A stretch of DNA of 64,000 bases from Zonotrichia leucophrys gambelii (Eukaryota; Chordata; Aves; Passeriformes; Passerellidae), in contig NC_088200.1 in the NCBI RefSeq assembly GCF_028769735.1, positions 70,651,268 through 70,715,267 on the forward strand. Reading direction: 5' to 3'. The translations under genes and the position numbers were made by a program. The notes beneath the pieces were generated by a model that saw nothing but the letters and a program-made list of their open reading frames with translations, did no database searches and had not been told where the DNA came from. Shown here piece after piece: positions 1-12,708 of the stretch; position 1 is the stretch's first letter, and each line of letters opens with the position of its first letter.

Positions 1-152
1 TTAATGGTTAAAGCACTGGACTACTGGCATAAATTAATAAATTTATGGAGGAGTGTCTTAGCAAATAATATCACTTTGTGGACATTATGATGGTAAAGAT
101 GTGAAAATGAAAGCAATGGCACCACTAAACTTTAGAAAAACAGGCAGGGTGC

Positions 153-1059
153 CCTGGTGCATGCCACAGGAAGGTGCCCAGCTGGGGCTGGGATGGCTCC
201 ACACAGGGACACTCCAGGCCCTCCCTGGGCAGCTGTTCCAGGGCTCTGCTGTCCCTCCACGCACACAAGTTCTCCCTCCTGCTGCCCTGCCCCTCGCTGC
301 CCTTTCTTTGATGGCCGCTGCTGCTGCTGCTGGCACTGGCAGCACCGAGCAGAGCCCGGCCCGTGCTCTGGCAGCCCCTGCAGATGTTGGGGGGCATTGA
401 TGGCATCCCCTTGGCACGATCCGCTGGGGCCAGCGGGGTCGGGCGTGGGGGTTCACCAGAGCCATCTCAAAAGTTCCAGTTTCTACAGTCTCAATCCAAA
501 GGAGCGGCATCCGGCCAAAGGGTGGGGAAGATTCCTGGGCCATTGTGCTGAGAGCCCTCGGTGTGTGGGGCAGGCGCAGCGAGCAAGGCCCAGGCACCCA
601 GTCAGAGCTTGTGGGGCAGGGGCAGCGTGTGAGGACAAGCCAGCATCCATCAGAAGCTGTTCCAAGCAGTGCTCTGGGCAGGCACAGCCAGCACCCCTGC
701 AAACAATCACTTGGGATAACATCCAGCAAATGTCCCTCTCAGCCAGGCCCGGGCTCCTGACGGGGCCTTCAGGGCCCTCGCGGCCATCGTGAGGCAAATG
801 AAGGAAACTCGGGAACGTCTCTCGCGGCCCTGTCAGGGCTCCCTTGTGCAGCCTGGCCAGCCCAGCTCCCGCAGGCTGTGCCCAGCCCAGAGATGCTGCA
901 GAGCCCAAAGGCTCTGTGTGCCTGCCCTGGAGCCTGTGCAGCAGCTGCTGCTGTGTGCTGGGCTGTGCTGAGGAGCCCAGGGCTGGAGCCAGCCCTGCAC
1001 AGGAGCCCCAGCTGGGCCCTCCATGGCCTGCTCCCACCCTCTTCCTGATGCACACCAGG
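153..1059. repeat. GC-rich block with inverted ends, unclassified
   Basis: A sharply bounded GC-rich block sits between AT-rich flanks. Its ends are imperfect inverted repeats: 153-173 reads CCTGGTGCATGCCACAGGAAG and the reverse complement of 1041-1059 reads CCTGGTGTGCATCAGGAAG, which match apart from small indels. Just inside each end is a CAGCTGGG-type stretch (177-187 and 1007-1017). Another inverted pair lies near 757-840, around two copies of CTCGCGGCC. CpG is clearly depleted for this base composition, so it does not look like an active CpG-island promoter. Open frames run through it on both strands but match nothing I know and are expected from GC-rich DNA. Part of 165-260 faintly resembles antisense CR1. 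I see no clear target-site duplication. It may be a non-autonomous element, an old LTR or a composite repeat. Confidence 0.4.
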
Positions 1060-1157
1060 ATATATACATATATATATATAAATATAAAAAGAGAGAGATT
1101 AGATAGAGATAGAGATGAGATAGAGATAGGTGTAGATAGATAATTGTATATATTGGC
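1060..1157. repeat. TA / GATA-like microsatellite
   Basis: An interrupted (TA)n run is followed by AGAGAT and GATA-type units, directly abutting the right end of the GC-rich block. Simple-sequence DNA with no coding content. Confidence 0.8.
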
Positions 1158-1680
1158 CTGCAGTAGGCCGCTAAATCTCAGGCCCTTATAACTCTGATGT
1201 CATTCTGAATCCTAATTATCTTTCATCTACTTGTAATTAATTATACCACTTGCAAAATAGATTCTGAGTCTCTTCTCAATTAATAATGAGCTTGTAGTTT
1301 TCATTTGCCTAGGACAAAGGTTATGAAATCAAAAAAGAGGATCCACATTCCAGGGAGCATCACCAGGCCTGCAGCCTCCCCCAGCCCTGTCAAAGCCCTT
1401 CTCCTCTTGGCCAGGTGATTCAGCTGTGAATGGTGGTTGCTGTTCACAGCACCGCAATATTAATTCAAAAGGCACAGGATTTATAACAAAACCCTTTCTG
1501 GTTTATTTTTTTCTGTAATGTCATGTCTGTGCAGTAAACTGCATCAGTTTACTCTCTCATGAATTATAATAATTTTCTTGTTAAGTTCAAGCTATGAAGT
1601 GGAAGTTTCTGTAACTAAAAAACTGTTGTACACATAAATCTTGAGACTATGCCCACTGTTATAAATAGACTCAAGAGGAG
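1158..1680. other. AT-rich intergenic DNA, no feature seen
   Basis: Unique-looking AT-rich sequence with one slightly GC-richer patch at about 1340-1450. I see no exon, splice-site-bounded frame or repeat signature. Confidence 0.6.
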
Positions 1681-2166
1681 TGAAATTTCCAATTTGAATT
1701 TATTAATTCAAGGCATACAGCATAAGCAAAAGTTTCAGCGCTGGACGGCAGGGGAGTCTCCGCTCCACCAACTGCCGCACCCTCATCCCCAACGTCCCCC
1801 TTTTTAAGTTCTTAGTGCTTCCGGACTGCTGTGTCATTTTGAAGTACTCTGCGCTTGCGTTGATTGTTGCTAGGGGGTCTTCTCTCACCTCCTGGTGGTC
1901 GATGATGAAGGTCTTGGTAGTCTTCCTCGGTTGTGTCCTTTGACCTGATTCCATATTTGGTAGAAGAGCTTCGCCTTTTCTCTTATAAAACTTACTTAAG
2001 ATCTTATGATTGCCACGCGATTATGCAAGCAAAAAAAGAATTATGCAAGTTAAATAAATCAAACAGGCACTTAACCACATCCTCTATTTTTGAGGTTTTT
2101 TGTGTAGCAAGCTAGACAAACACTTAATCACATCTTCTATTTTTAAGGTTTTCTGTGTAACGAACA
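1681..2166 (-). mobile_element. Probable ERV LTR (solo, degraded), minus strand
   Basis: Read on the minus strand this segment ends in an LTR-like R/U5: a GC-rich stretch with the compact pattern of a retroviral leader, then a polyadenylation signal (AATAAA around 1699-1706 on the complement) shortly before a terminal CA. The candidate ends are TG at 1681 and CA at 2166 in plus-strand terms. A 7-bp direct repeat CAAGAGG lies at 1672-1678 and 2165-2171, close to where a TSD would be, but it does not sit exactly against TG/CA, so the boundaries are uncertain. The 83-residue minus-strand open frame (1703-1954) has no recognisable retroviral domain and is taken as non-coding U3/R. Class is not assigned. 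Confidence 0.5.
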
Positions 2167-2168
2167 AG
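2063..2168. repeat. 53-bp imperfect tandem duplication
   Basis: Two adjacent 53-bp copies (2063-2115 and 2116-2168) share CACTTAA, CACATC, TCTATTTTT and GTGTA at matching positions, with scattered substitutions. The pair lies at the 5' (U3) side of the probable minus-strand LTR, where duplicated enhancer-like units are common. Confidence 0.75.
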
Positions 2169-2228
2169 AGGTTTTATCTGTTTCACCCACCATTACTTAG
2201 TTCTGTCCCTCTTTCCCATCTTTCATTA

Positions 2229-2345
2229 CCATGTCCAGATGCCTCTTGAATGTTTCCAGGGACTGAAATTTCATAGCATTTCTGTTACAGTTCTTGATCA
2301 CTTTCACAGTGCAAAAGTGTTTTATTTAATTGTTTGTTAATTGAA
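2229..2345 (-). mobile_element. Possible old CR1 LINE fragment, antisense
   Basis: The order of short blocks (TGTCCAGATGCCTCTTGAAT, then TTTCCAGGGACTG, then TTCTTGATCACTTTCACAGTG) follows the antisense 3' UTR of CR1, but the stretch is short and diverged. Low confidence without alignment. Confidence 0.4.
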
Positions 2346-3722
2346 TTACTCTTTGGGTTTTAATGAAACCATTTTAATTCCTGCATAAGTTCATATTTGA
2401 TCACTGAGTAGTGAATATTTGGTGTCCTTACTGCCATTCAGAAATTAAAAAAAAAAAAAAAAGTAAAACAAAACAGAAGAGGAAAACAGAGAGAAAATAG
2501 AGAAAGGAGAGAAAAGCAAGAAGAGAGAAAAAGACTATCAGAAACATTCACTGAAGTTATTAAAGACCCAGAAGAAAAAGAAGATTTTCTAGTAGTTGAA
2601 CTTGTTTCAAGGACCTGAAAAGTGGGAAAGACCACGAAAGGCAAGCCTGAGTGACTCCAAGCAACATATCCCTGAAGATTTGTTTCTCTCTGTGACAACA
2701 TGTAACAGCAAAAGATTTATTCCCAGTCTTTACTCCCCCAGGATGCTGGGCTCTGATCCTCCCTGCTTCCCCCTTGTTTGCCAAAAGTGTCACATTTGGC
2801 TGAATCCCCGCTGAGTTTCAATTTAACCCAGTGTCCTGAGGCAGCCCTGCACTGAATAAAGAGGAATTCTTGATAGTTCTCTGTTTCTGGTTAGTTTAGT
2901 GCAGAAATAAAGGAAAAGTGGAAATGTGGCAGTGGAAAGGAGAAAAATAAAATTTAAAAAAGAAATCAATACAGTTTCCTTCAAGTGTGTGGCAAAGATG
3001 AGAGAAATTCATCACAGATTAAGTTAGTCTCTGGAATTATTATTATTTCCTATAAGAGACAAAAATTAATTACCAGTGGAATGAGCAATACCTAAGGTAA
3101 TAGAAAATTCATTAAAAATGTTAAAAATATGTAGAAATATGCTTGAAATAAGAAGATGGAGTAAATTTCAGAAGCCAGGTTTTGTGTGTGTGGTAGAAAT
3201 CTGTAAATTTTGCATTATCTTTTGAAAATTACCTTTTATCTTAAACCCGCAAATTTTAGCGTCAACCTTAAAAGTTCTAACAAAGAAAATTAAAAACCTA
3301 AATAAATAGAGCAACACTCAAAAATTACTTTGGTCTTATTAAGTGATATTATTATTAAGTCAAACAATGTTTGTTTAAATATAAATAAAAAATTATTTAT
3401 ATGCTTTAGGAATATTTATGTCAGCCTTTAATGCCAGAAATAATTTAAACATTGTATAAGAATCTTTCAGCCTGACAAGGTCTAAATTTTTAGGCTAACA
3501 AGGCTAAATTTTTATTTCCCTGTTGGGCGCTTTTGTGATTTTCTTAAACCTTTTCAAAGTGATAACAAACAGCTGATATTCCAATATATATATTACAGAG
3601 GTGTATGTTATACTTAACCACTTTATTTTTACAAACAGCTTATTGGCTGGAGTGACTTAGAATGGTTATTTGAGTTTAAAATTTTGAAAATTTCAATTTC
3701 TACAGACTTCTTCTGGAATGTC
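2346..3722. other. AT-rich intergenic DNA with purine-rich tract
   Basis: Mostly unique AT-rich sequence. A poly-A run at about 2447-2462 leads into a purine-rich stretch to about 2590 on the plus strand. No supported gene. Confidence 0.6.
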
Positions 3723-3727
3723 ATGCC

Positions 3728-5030
3728 TGTTGTGGTTTCACATTGACAGGAAGTAGGGTCTTTTTGGGATATGCTGTGGTCACCAATAGGTGTTCAGATT
3801 TTAATATTGGCACCTGGTTTGACCACAGGGATTTGGATACGCCTCTGAGAACACACAGGAGTTAAAGCAGAGCTGCTGCTCTGGGAGTCTCTCTTGGGAC
3901 TTGGAGGGAAAGAGGTCAGATCTCCCTCCCCCGTGCTGCTGGGCAGGGCAGGGGCAGCCCTGCCTAGGCCGGGGCCTGGACAGAGATGAGGGTGAGGAGG
4001 CCCGTGAGGATGGAAGGGTGGAGGAGCCCCAGGAGACATAGGGCAGCCCCCCCCGCCCAGGGGAGAGAGAGGGAGAGCCGGTGTCTGAATGTGATAGCGG
4101 CGGCCCAGGAGGAGAAGGGGAGAGCGGCGAGAAGGTGCCCGGCAGGGCAGCGTGGGAGCTCCAGAGCTCCGGACAGGCAGAGAGTGAAATTTCTAATCCT
4201 TTTCTTGCATGACTGAGACCTTGCAAATGGTGATCCTCCTGGAGCTGAATGAGAAGAGAGATAAGAGATGAGATAGGAGGGCATGGGCCACGAGGGAGGT
4301 GCAGAAGACTCTTGAGTGGAGGGAGAGATGACGGAGTGCCTTTTTGGCTGGACTTTTCTTGTGTCACAGACTGAACCATTTTTTTCCTGTGACACAGAGA
4401 CTGCACTTAGGGGGAGGCAGTGCCTCGGAGCCAGGAGGGTTCAGTGTGGGGACCCCTCGGCCCCAGGGGGTGAAAAAATGGGGGGGGACAGATGTCCCAA
4501 AGCAGAGACTGTGCCTTTTTGGAGTGAGACAAGGCATCCTTAAAAGACAGCCCTAGAAGCAGCTCTGGTCCATGCACAGTGGTGAGAGCACTGGGCATGG
4601 AAGGAAGATGTCACAACGCCAAAAGGATTTTCCGGGCGGTGCTGAGTGACATGGAAGCACACGAGGTTTCAGTTTCCAGGGAAAGACTGTGGTGCGAGAA
4701 GGACTCCTCTCCTCTTGATGGACTGAAGTTTGAGTATTCTAAACGGTAGTGCCAGACTGAGAGTTGGTGATTTGGGGGAATGTATTGTATTGGGAATTTG
4801 GTGAGGGGGAGGAGGAAAGTGCTTTTGTAAGGTTTTCTTTTTCTTTGTGTGTGTGGGTTTTTTTTTCTTTCCCTGTAGTTTAGTTATTTTCCTGTAGTTT
4901 AGTTAATAAAGTTTTCTTTATTTCTAAGTAGGAGCCTGCTTTGCTTATTCCTGGTCACATCCCACAGCAGACACCAGGGAGAGGGTGTTCTCATGGGGGC
5001 ACTGGAATTTGCCAGTGTCAAACCATGACA
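3728..5030 (+). mobile_element. Complete solo LTR with 5-bp TSDs, ERVL-like
   Basis: The element starts TGTTGTGGTTTCAC and ends AAACCATGACA, so its ends are inverted-repeat related (TGTTGTGGTTT against TGTCATGGTTT). It is flanked by perfect 5-bp direct repeats ATGCC at 3723-3727 and 5031-5035. TG...CA ends with a 5-bp TSD are typical of ERVL/ERV3-type integration. A polyadenylation signal AATAAA lies at 4915-4920, just after a local duplication of CCTGTAGTTTAGTT. An internal hairpin with 10-bp arms (TGTGTCACAG / CTGTGACACA) lies at about 4360-4400. At 1303 bp it is long for an LTR. There is no gag, pol or env next to it, so it is a solo LTR left by recombination. The open frames inside it are not recognised as proteins. 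Confidence 0.85.
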
Positions 5031-5035
5031 ATGCC

Positions 5036-8000
5036 AGACATTGAAATGCCTCATTTTCTTTTCCTTTTTTTTCTCCAATTGGTTTAAAAATATGGAAGAT
5101 TAGAGAAATTAAGACCATGGTGCCTAATTAATCTACAAGTTATTTATTGACTAGATATTTAAACTGGAATGTAGTTAATTGTGGTGAAGGTCCAGGAGCA
5201 GGACTGGACAAGAGTTAATAAGAATCAAAATGAAAGAAAGCTATTTGATATTTTCATATGGTTTGAACAAAATTCATCTGGGCAAATTAATTTCTTGGAT
5301 AGCTGCAGGAAGATTTTTCTGAAATTGTTTCTAAGCTCAGAGAAGAGGGCATTTTTCTTAAGGGAGATGGTAAAAATTAGTAAAATCACAAATTATTTCA
5401 GACATGTGTGAAGGGACAGAGGGAGATCAGGCAGGGCCATGATAAATTAAGCTCTCAGGTGCAATATTTGTTGAAAAAGCACAAATTTCAGTGAGGATAT
5501 AAAAGGATACTTCCCTCTGATTGAGTCAAATTCCCACAAATTTCAGAGAAAGGAAGGAAAAAAAAAAAAACAAAAGAGGAAAAGAAAGACTGGGAGGGAT
5601 CCTAGAACTGCCAGGACTCTTGTACCAGTGATTCTCTTGATGTTAAGATCGTTTATGTAATGCACCACCATGAATCCAATGGGATTACAGGAGATTAACA
5701 TGTAAAAAAGATAGTGCCAAATAGCTATTTCTCAAATTCAAGAGAAAAAATATTTTAGGAAAAGGAATCTCAAGTCCCAACACACAATTAGCATTAATTA
5801 AAACTGTGCAGTGCTTACATGGCTGATGCAAGTTCATGAGACTGATCTAAATATTTCCACTGAATTGATTTCCAGGGAAAAGATATTCCTTAAATATGAT
5901 TTTTTCAAATTTCTGTCATTTCAATTTCTGCCTACAGGATTCCTGCAGTTTAAAATGTTCCAGTTTGTGGCAACCTGATTATTCGCAAAGAGAAGGCCTA
6001 TGGGCTTTACATGTCTGGTTTCAGAAAATATTAAATAAATCCTGACGTTTGCCATGTAGTCTAATTATGAGGAAACATATTGAAGAATAAATATTTTTTC
6101 CCAAGACTTTCTGATATTTTCACTGTAAAAGAAATGTTAGTCTAGGTGCAAAATGAAACATCTTTTATGTAAGAAGAATCCAAATAAATACTTTAATTTT
6201 CTAGATTTTCCAGAGGGAGTAACTTTTGCATAATCAGAAGGCTTTTAGTCCACCAGGACCACAGGCAAATGATTATTAATTAAAATGTTCACATTTACTA
6301 GGAATATTCAATTTAAACCCCACAACCAAAGAAATAAACAAGAAATACAGCATAGTCCACACTGAAAAAGATAAACTAATGTAGTGTGTCATAATGCCAC
6401 AAAAATTTTGGGAAAGCTCTAGATTTTAGGAGTGTTGCTAATGAAACCTGATTGCTGCAGAAAAAATGGAGTTCAAAAACCATCCTGTGTATACAATAGA
6501 TACTCACAAGCATAAATTATGCATTTGTTTTATATATAATTCAAATTTCAGTTAGGCTTTATAATTCATCTCTGTAAATGATATATATATTTCATATAGC
6601 ACAGCACCAGAGTGTTATCTTCCAGAAATATAGTCTCACAAACAGCAGCAAGTGCGCAGTCAAAAGACCAAGAAAAAGCTATTACTATTAGATTCAGTGT
6701 AATTAAACTTGGCACAGCTGCTTAACAATATGCATGCCATAAAATAAAGAAGTGGGAAAAGCAGCAGTGTGATACTTCGGTGCAAAATCACCAAACATGT
6801 GCTGTAAAACCACATTTTTAGGAGCACTTTGGTGGCATTTTCAACTCTTTGGGCTCCACTGAAAAATATTTTGGGTTCCCAGTGTAAGAAAGATGTAGAT
6901 AAATTGGTGTTCATTCAGCAAAATGCTTGGGCAATCAAGAACTTGCCATGTGGGGAGAGGCTGAAGAAAGGAGATTTTGTTTTGAAATGGAGGGGGGAAA
7001 AAGTAAGGAGACTTAGCATCATCTTCCTACTGCGTGTGAGAATAAAGAGGCTTTCAACTGACATGATTTCTGATGGGAAATACAGAAAAGGAGAAAAAAC
7101 AATATGAGGACAATCAATGTTGCCAACACAGGTTGTTTTATGACTCTGTTAGCCAAACCCCAAGGGAAATAGTGTAGAAACGTAAGGTACTGAGAATATT
7201 TTTTTGTTTGTTTCAGGGTATCTTAACTTCTAAGGAAACACTTTAACTTTTATTTGTAGAGAAAGTTTATGAGATTTTAAAATAGATTAGAATTTATAAA
7301 AGTATAAAATAGATTACAGAGAGTAGTGTAAGTGGATCACTTAGTAAGAAGTTTAGGATTTTTAGTATGTTGTAGATAGAGGCAAGATAAAAATCATGAA
7401 GTGTTGTCCTAAATTTCTTCTTCATACTTCGTCTTCCTTCTTTTTAAGTAGCACTTTATAATTAAGCAGAAAAGTCCACATTGAGAACTCTTTAAGATCA
7501 GTTATTAAGTTAAAAGGAAAAATAATCTAAGTATGAATTCTTAATCAGATAATTTAGTCTTAAAAACCTTATAAGAGATAGTCAGCCATTTTGTACCTTG
7601 CTACCAAACTCACCGTAGTAAAACTGTTTTACTAATAAAAAATAATAAACACCTAAGTCCAAACATAAAACTACCATCTCAAGTACCTTCAATCCAAACC
7701 CTGAGAAGCCAATAACTGGTGCTGCCCCATGTGAAAATGGGAATTTGGTGTTGACCCTTCTTTGATGGGATTTTGGGCTAAAAAACCTCCTGAGGTCTGC
7801 TCCATCCATGATCCATAATACTGAGAAAGGTGGTGAGGAGGATTTAAAGCTATGAAGAACTGCATCAGTGCCAGAGTTCAGGCATTGGCACAGTTTTGTC
7901 AAAAATCCCGAGTATGAAGCACTGAGAAGCGTGTGTACTTGAGTCAAGAAAGACACTCTATTTTCATCTGGTGACTGATGATGATATTAGTTAGAGCTCA

Positions 8001-10043
8001 TTTCGCAACATTTAAAGCCACGGTCACAAGTGAAAAGTTCAGATAAAGACAGAAGAACTTTAAAGAAACATCAAGAAAAGTCAGTCCTAAGTCTGCTGTT
8101 TCTAAATGGCTGGAATAAAAACAGCTTACCAGGGAAGAATTAAAGGTAACTCAAATGCTCCCTACAAATAAGGCTTGAAATCCATTACAGTTTCACTTTT
8201 TAGATAAATTCACTGGATTGAGAATGGTCTTTTGTTCGGTTGGAAAGCAAAATCCAATAACTGTTTAAAAATAATATTATTTTTTCACTGGATCTAAGCC
8301 AAGATACAAGACCTCTTTTTTGAGGCGCCAAAATTCTATTTCTTTGTAGACATAAATCCTAGCAGTGCTGTATAATCTAGAAGGAGTAAGTGCTTTTGTT
8401 TTGCAATACAAGCCTGTCTCTAAGTTAAATGTCAATTCATTTTCTGGACTAGGCTGTAAACACCAATAATTTATCTTAATTTTTTATTTGAGGCATAGAC
8501 GGACTGGATTAATTCAGACTGCATTTGCAATGCTGAGGTCCTCCTTCACTCATTAGAAAACCCTAAATAAATGACTCTTTCTTTTAATTAAGTGGTTAAA
8601 CATCTGTGTATGTGAACTCTAGTGCAGTTATCTCAAAATGAGATCCTGCACTCCCTGTGCTGCACAATTTATTTTTTTTTTGTAGCTTTGAGTGCTGCTT
8701 TACCAACCCAAGATCCTTGTGCACAGCATTGTATAAAATATGCTCTGCAATTCGGCAGCATATGGCATCAAAGAAAAATTATATATTTTCCTTCAACTAA
8801 CAGCAAATTAAAAAAATAAAATTAAAGAACAAACTGGTAGAGCATGGTTGTTTTCTAGCAGTTTAAGAATTTAGAGAAAATGACAAAGAAATATCAATAA
8901 ACCCAGGGTACTGTAACATCTTGTCACTTCCAAATTTGAGACTGTATTTTTTGCCTAGAACTGATTGTTTCAATTAAGCAGTGTTCCCATTCTTGCATGA
9001 TTATCTCCATATAAGTTGTCATTTTACTTTCAAGCAGCAGACTGGAGACTACTTAGTTCCTAAATAGAAAGAACAGTTGTGTTTTTAAGTAAACAAAGAC
9101 ATAGAGGACAGAAAACATTCTTATGCCGCCTGCCAAAAACATTACAAATGTTCTGGGATTTTTAGCAGCCATTCTATTGCAATCACTGATTAAGTGCTAT
9201 CAAATATCACAGACTTACATGTTTTAGGCAAATTCTGAGGATTTCTGATGCTGACAGCTGTAAAGGAGATAAATGAAGAAAGATTATACATTGTAATTAC
9301 ACCATTTCACTGTGTTAATGACATACTAAAGGACTCACTTGCATTTTCTGAATATGTAATCCCCACTAAAACTAAATTAACTGCTCCTACACTGGTCTTC
9401 ACAGATATTTAGAATTTATATGTCAGTCAGTGAGATGAACACACTCTTTTTCTTTCTATATCAGAAATTACAGGCCACACAAGATGGTTTCTACATAATT
9501 ATTTTCCCTTTTGTAGTACCATATGGCCAAGTACTACACAAAGTTATTTTGCAAACTACCATGCTCTCCTTGAAGATGGAAGTAAATCCCGTAAATATAA
9601 GAGGGAAAAATGGGTGTAGAGTGAATCACAAAATCAGAAATTAATAATGTATATTTTGTGCCCAGTGTTTCCAGTGGGGGAGTCAAACTCAAACACACTT
9701 CCAAAGAAGGCGAAACTCTTAGGTGAAGCAGACAAAATGTCAATATTGTACCCAAATATTGATGCACACATAGTGTCTCACAGCTTTCCAGAACCTGAAA
9801 GACTTTGGTCTGGAGTCAGGATGCAGAAACTTTCATTGTCTCATGATGAGGGCAGCAGGGGTATGAACATTGCAATACAAAATAGACCCAACAAAAAATG
9901 CTTAATTTTGTCTTAGAAGTATGACTCACTCTATGTAAGATCACGTTTTCTTGCTAAATAGCCAATTTTTAAAAATATGGAGAGTAAAGCAAGAGAACCA
10001 AACGAAATGTGACTCATCTACCACTGTTCTGGGAAATTATCAG
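5036..10043. other. Unique AT-rich intergenic DNA
   Basis: About 5 kb with no repeat of length and no convincing exon. Short open frames occur at the density expected by chance, with no protein I recognise. Minor homopolymer runs occur, for example poly-A near 5560 and poly-T near 8670. Confidence 0.6.
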
Positions 10044-10098
10044 CTTTTTAACAACCCACATATGTTGTTAAAAAGTGTTTAACACTTACATAAGTGTT
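10044..10098. repeat. Two adjacent perfect hairpins
   Basis: Arms of 12 bp (CTTTTTAACAAC, 10044-10055, and GTTGTTAAAAAG, 10064-10075) pair perfectly around an 8-bp loop. Immediately after come AACACTTA (10081-10088) and TAAGTGTT (10091-10098), a perfect 8-bp stem with a 2-bp loop. AAGTGTT / AACACTT also alternates across the junction (10073-10087), so alternative pairings are possible. It could be the tip of a DNA-transposon remnant or chance AT-rich structure. Confidence 0.7.
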
Positions 10099-10101
10099 TG
10101 A

Positions 10102-12708
10102 GACATAACAAGAAAATAAAACAGTTTCACCTAAAATTATAATACAACACTCCTTTCAGTTGTTTGAAAATGCTTTCCTAAGTCAATCTGGCCTCAAAAT
10201 GTTCAGGTATGCAAAAGCAGATTTATCACCAGTTGATAAGTAAGGGGATGCAAATAAACTTTGAAGCTGCCAGAGGAGAAATTTTAGTAAAATTAGGATA
10301 GAAACTGTTCATTTTCTGCAGCAGCCCATGGTGTTGGCTTCAGACTACTTGTCAGGTCCTCACCATGTCAAATTGCTCAAAGAATAGGAGAAAATTGCTT
10401 CAAAGAAATGGCCACGCTGGGGAGGAGGCTCCAGCCTTTTTGAGCTCTGCTGGTAAATCTGCACCTGACACTGCAGACAGCTGGCAGGGCTTGAGTGCAC
10501 ATCTCCTGAGCCCCTCAGGGGGACAGGATAACATTGCTGCCAGGCTGATCCTGACAAAACCACCTCCAGTGGGAAGATCAAGCGGCTTTAAAGGGAAAAA
10601 TGTGATTTTCTGGCTGATCCTCAGTGTTGGAATAGAGTTTTGGCTGCACCCTGAGTCCCTTTTTGAGCCAGTAAATCTCCCTAGGGAGAAGGCATGCATT
10701 AAACAGAGCTAATAATCATGTTTTTACTGGCTTGGGCACTGATTTCATGGGTGGGGAGAGCTTAGTTTAGTAAGACCCTAGTCCCTGCAAAGCTCTTAAG
10801 TTTGAGTTTAACCCCAGCCACATCAATATTTATGTGAAAATCTCAGAACAGCTTGTACTTAAAACTAACACATGCTTAAGATATTCAGTTAGTCATGTCT
10901 CAAGAAGATAAAAACTTGTGTTATCATTATATTAGTCTAAATGAAACAAATTACCAAGTTCAAAGTGTTACGTGGTGAAAGCCATGACAAACCCATGTGC
11001 TGGATACAGTCGGAAAACACAAATTCTCCAATTTCTTTGCTGAGATTCTTGCTTTGGAAATGAAAGTTGCAATCCTACAGGTTGAATGTGGGCATGCAGG
11101 ATTGTTTGCATATTTGCATAGGTATGTATGCAAGTCAGGAATTTGGGCTTCTATAATTTTTATTTTCAATAAAGAATATTGTCGTCTGTATTCTGTGTAA
11201 GTAGCTTGGATTCATACAAAGAAGCACAGATTAATTTGTATGGATTATTATGTGAAAAATGAAGTTTAAATGTCTTATTAGCCAGCAGATTGACACTCCT
11301 TTGGCATCAAAACTTGGGGTGGGACGTTCACAGTTGTATTTTCATAATTGTTTAAAAGTATTGTGCCAATTTTGGATCATTTTTCATGTCAATCTTTAGA
11401 GTATTGATGGGGATAATCAGTGGGATTTTTCTACATATATGTTCCCACTGAATTTGCCTCTTTCTATATTCAACAGGGTCCCTGTGCTCCTGAATAAACA
11501 AAGTTAGAGACTTAGAACTGTAATTTTATAGTCCTACACTGATGCTGAAACAATGTGTTCTAATCTAGGAAGCATATCCATTTTCATAAGAGATAATATA
11601 TATCTCCAAGGGTTTTTCTAATTACATTAAGCCCATTTAAACCTCTGATTACTGCAGTGAAAATGTGTATTCTTTAATGGATCAGACAGAGCAGCTTCCA
11701 GAAGCAGATGAGGGTACTTAATTTAGTTTGCAGTTTCATTAATGCAGACTTCAAAATAATTTAGAGACATAATCAACACTGGCAATTCCCCTATGGTTTT
11801 ATTAGATATATTTTTACCTCTTTCTTTTTGTTTTTGTTTGTTTGTTTTAATTATCATTATTTATTGCTTGTTCAAAGGTTAAAAAAAATCCATTATATTG
11901 AAACATCGTATTGAATTCTTCTGATACACAGTATTTGTGATGTAGCATATATTTGGAATCTGGAATCTGTTCTGTTTGCAAAATTAGGGACAAGTAGCAG
12001 ATAAAATACAAATTCTGTCATATATCTCTGCCTTACATTGCTGTAGGAAAATAATTGCTTGTAAGCCTCCTCCTTCTTATGTAGGTGTTCTGCCTAATTA
12101 CTTGAGATCTGTTAATAATTATCCTGGTCTCCACTTAGATCCTTTACAGCCCTGAAAACATGCAGCAGTTATAAAGACCCCGGGACAGCTCCTGCCAGAG
12201 CTGAACTCTGCACTGAAGAGACTTGATACCTCAACTGTGAGGTAGCTGGGATGTAATCCCCTAGGAAAGCAATAACCCTGTAGTTAGGGAAGGTTCCACG
12301 TTCATAAACGCTTCACAACAGTATTCCTACCCATAAAACCCCACAAAAGGAGAGGGAAAACACTCAAATTTATGTTCTGATTCAGCACAAAATTTCAAGA
12401 ATTGAATTCATAGTCAGGACATTGTCAGGAGAAGTTGTGAGGAGACCAGCCATGAGTTGAAAAGCAGTTAGAGACAATTACATCCCCAAACTCATCACAG
12501 ACCATACATAAAAGCATGTTTAGCCTCATAAATATGTGGGTTAATGCAGTGTAAAGAATAGAGAAAGCAGGACAGGAAAGCAATCATTTTTCAAAAGTAA
12601 AAAATATCGGATGCTGTGCCCCCCTGCAGTCTGGACAGGCAGTGTGATCCCAATTAAAGTATTTTGAGATTCAATATTTTACTCCCAGTTACCAATTCGG
12701 TTCTTTGA
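10102..12708. other. Unique AT-rich intergenic DNA
   Basis: Includes a more GC-balanced patch at about 10330-10715 that is open on both strands for about 100 residues. The predicted peptides match no family I know and no splice context supports an exon. The rest is AT-rich and shows no repeat family. Confidence 0.55.

Noticed and set aside
85..1055. Several long open frames of 60-214 residues in the GC-rich block
   Set aside because: Open on both strands and in overlapping frames because stops are rare in GC-rich DNA; no known domain.
1703..1954. 83-residue minus-strand frame as a retroviral gene fragment
   Set aside because: Lies in LTR-like U3/R sequence and shows no recognisable retroviral motif.
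10365..10712. 115-residue frame as a possible exon
   Set aside because: No homology recognised, antisense frame equally open, no convincing splice sites.
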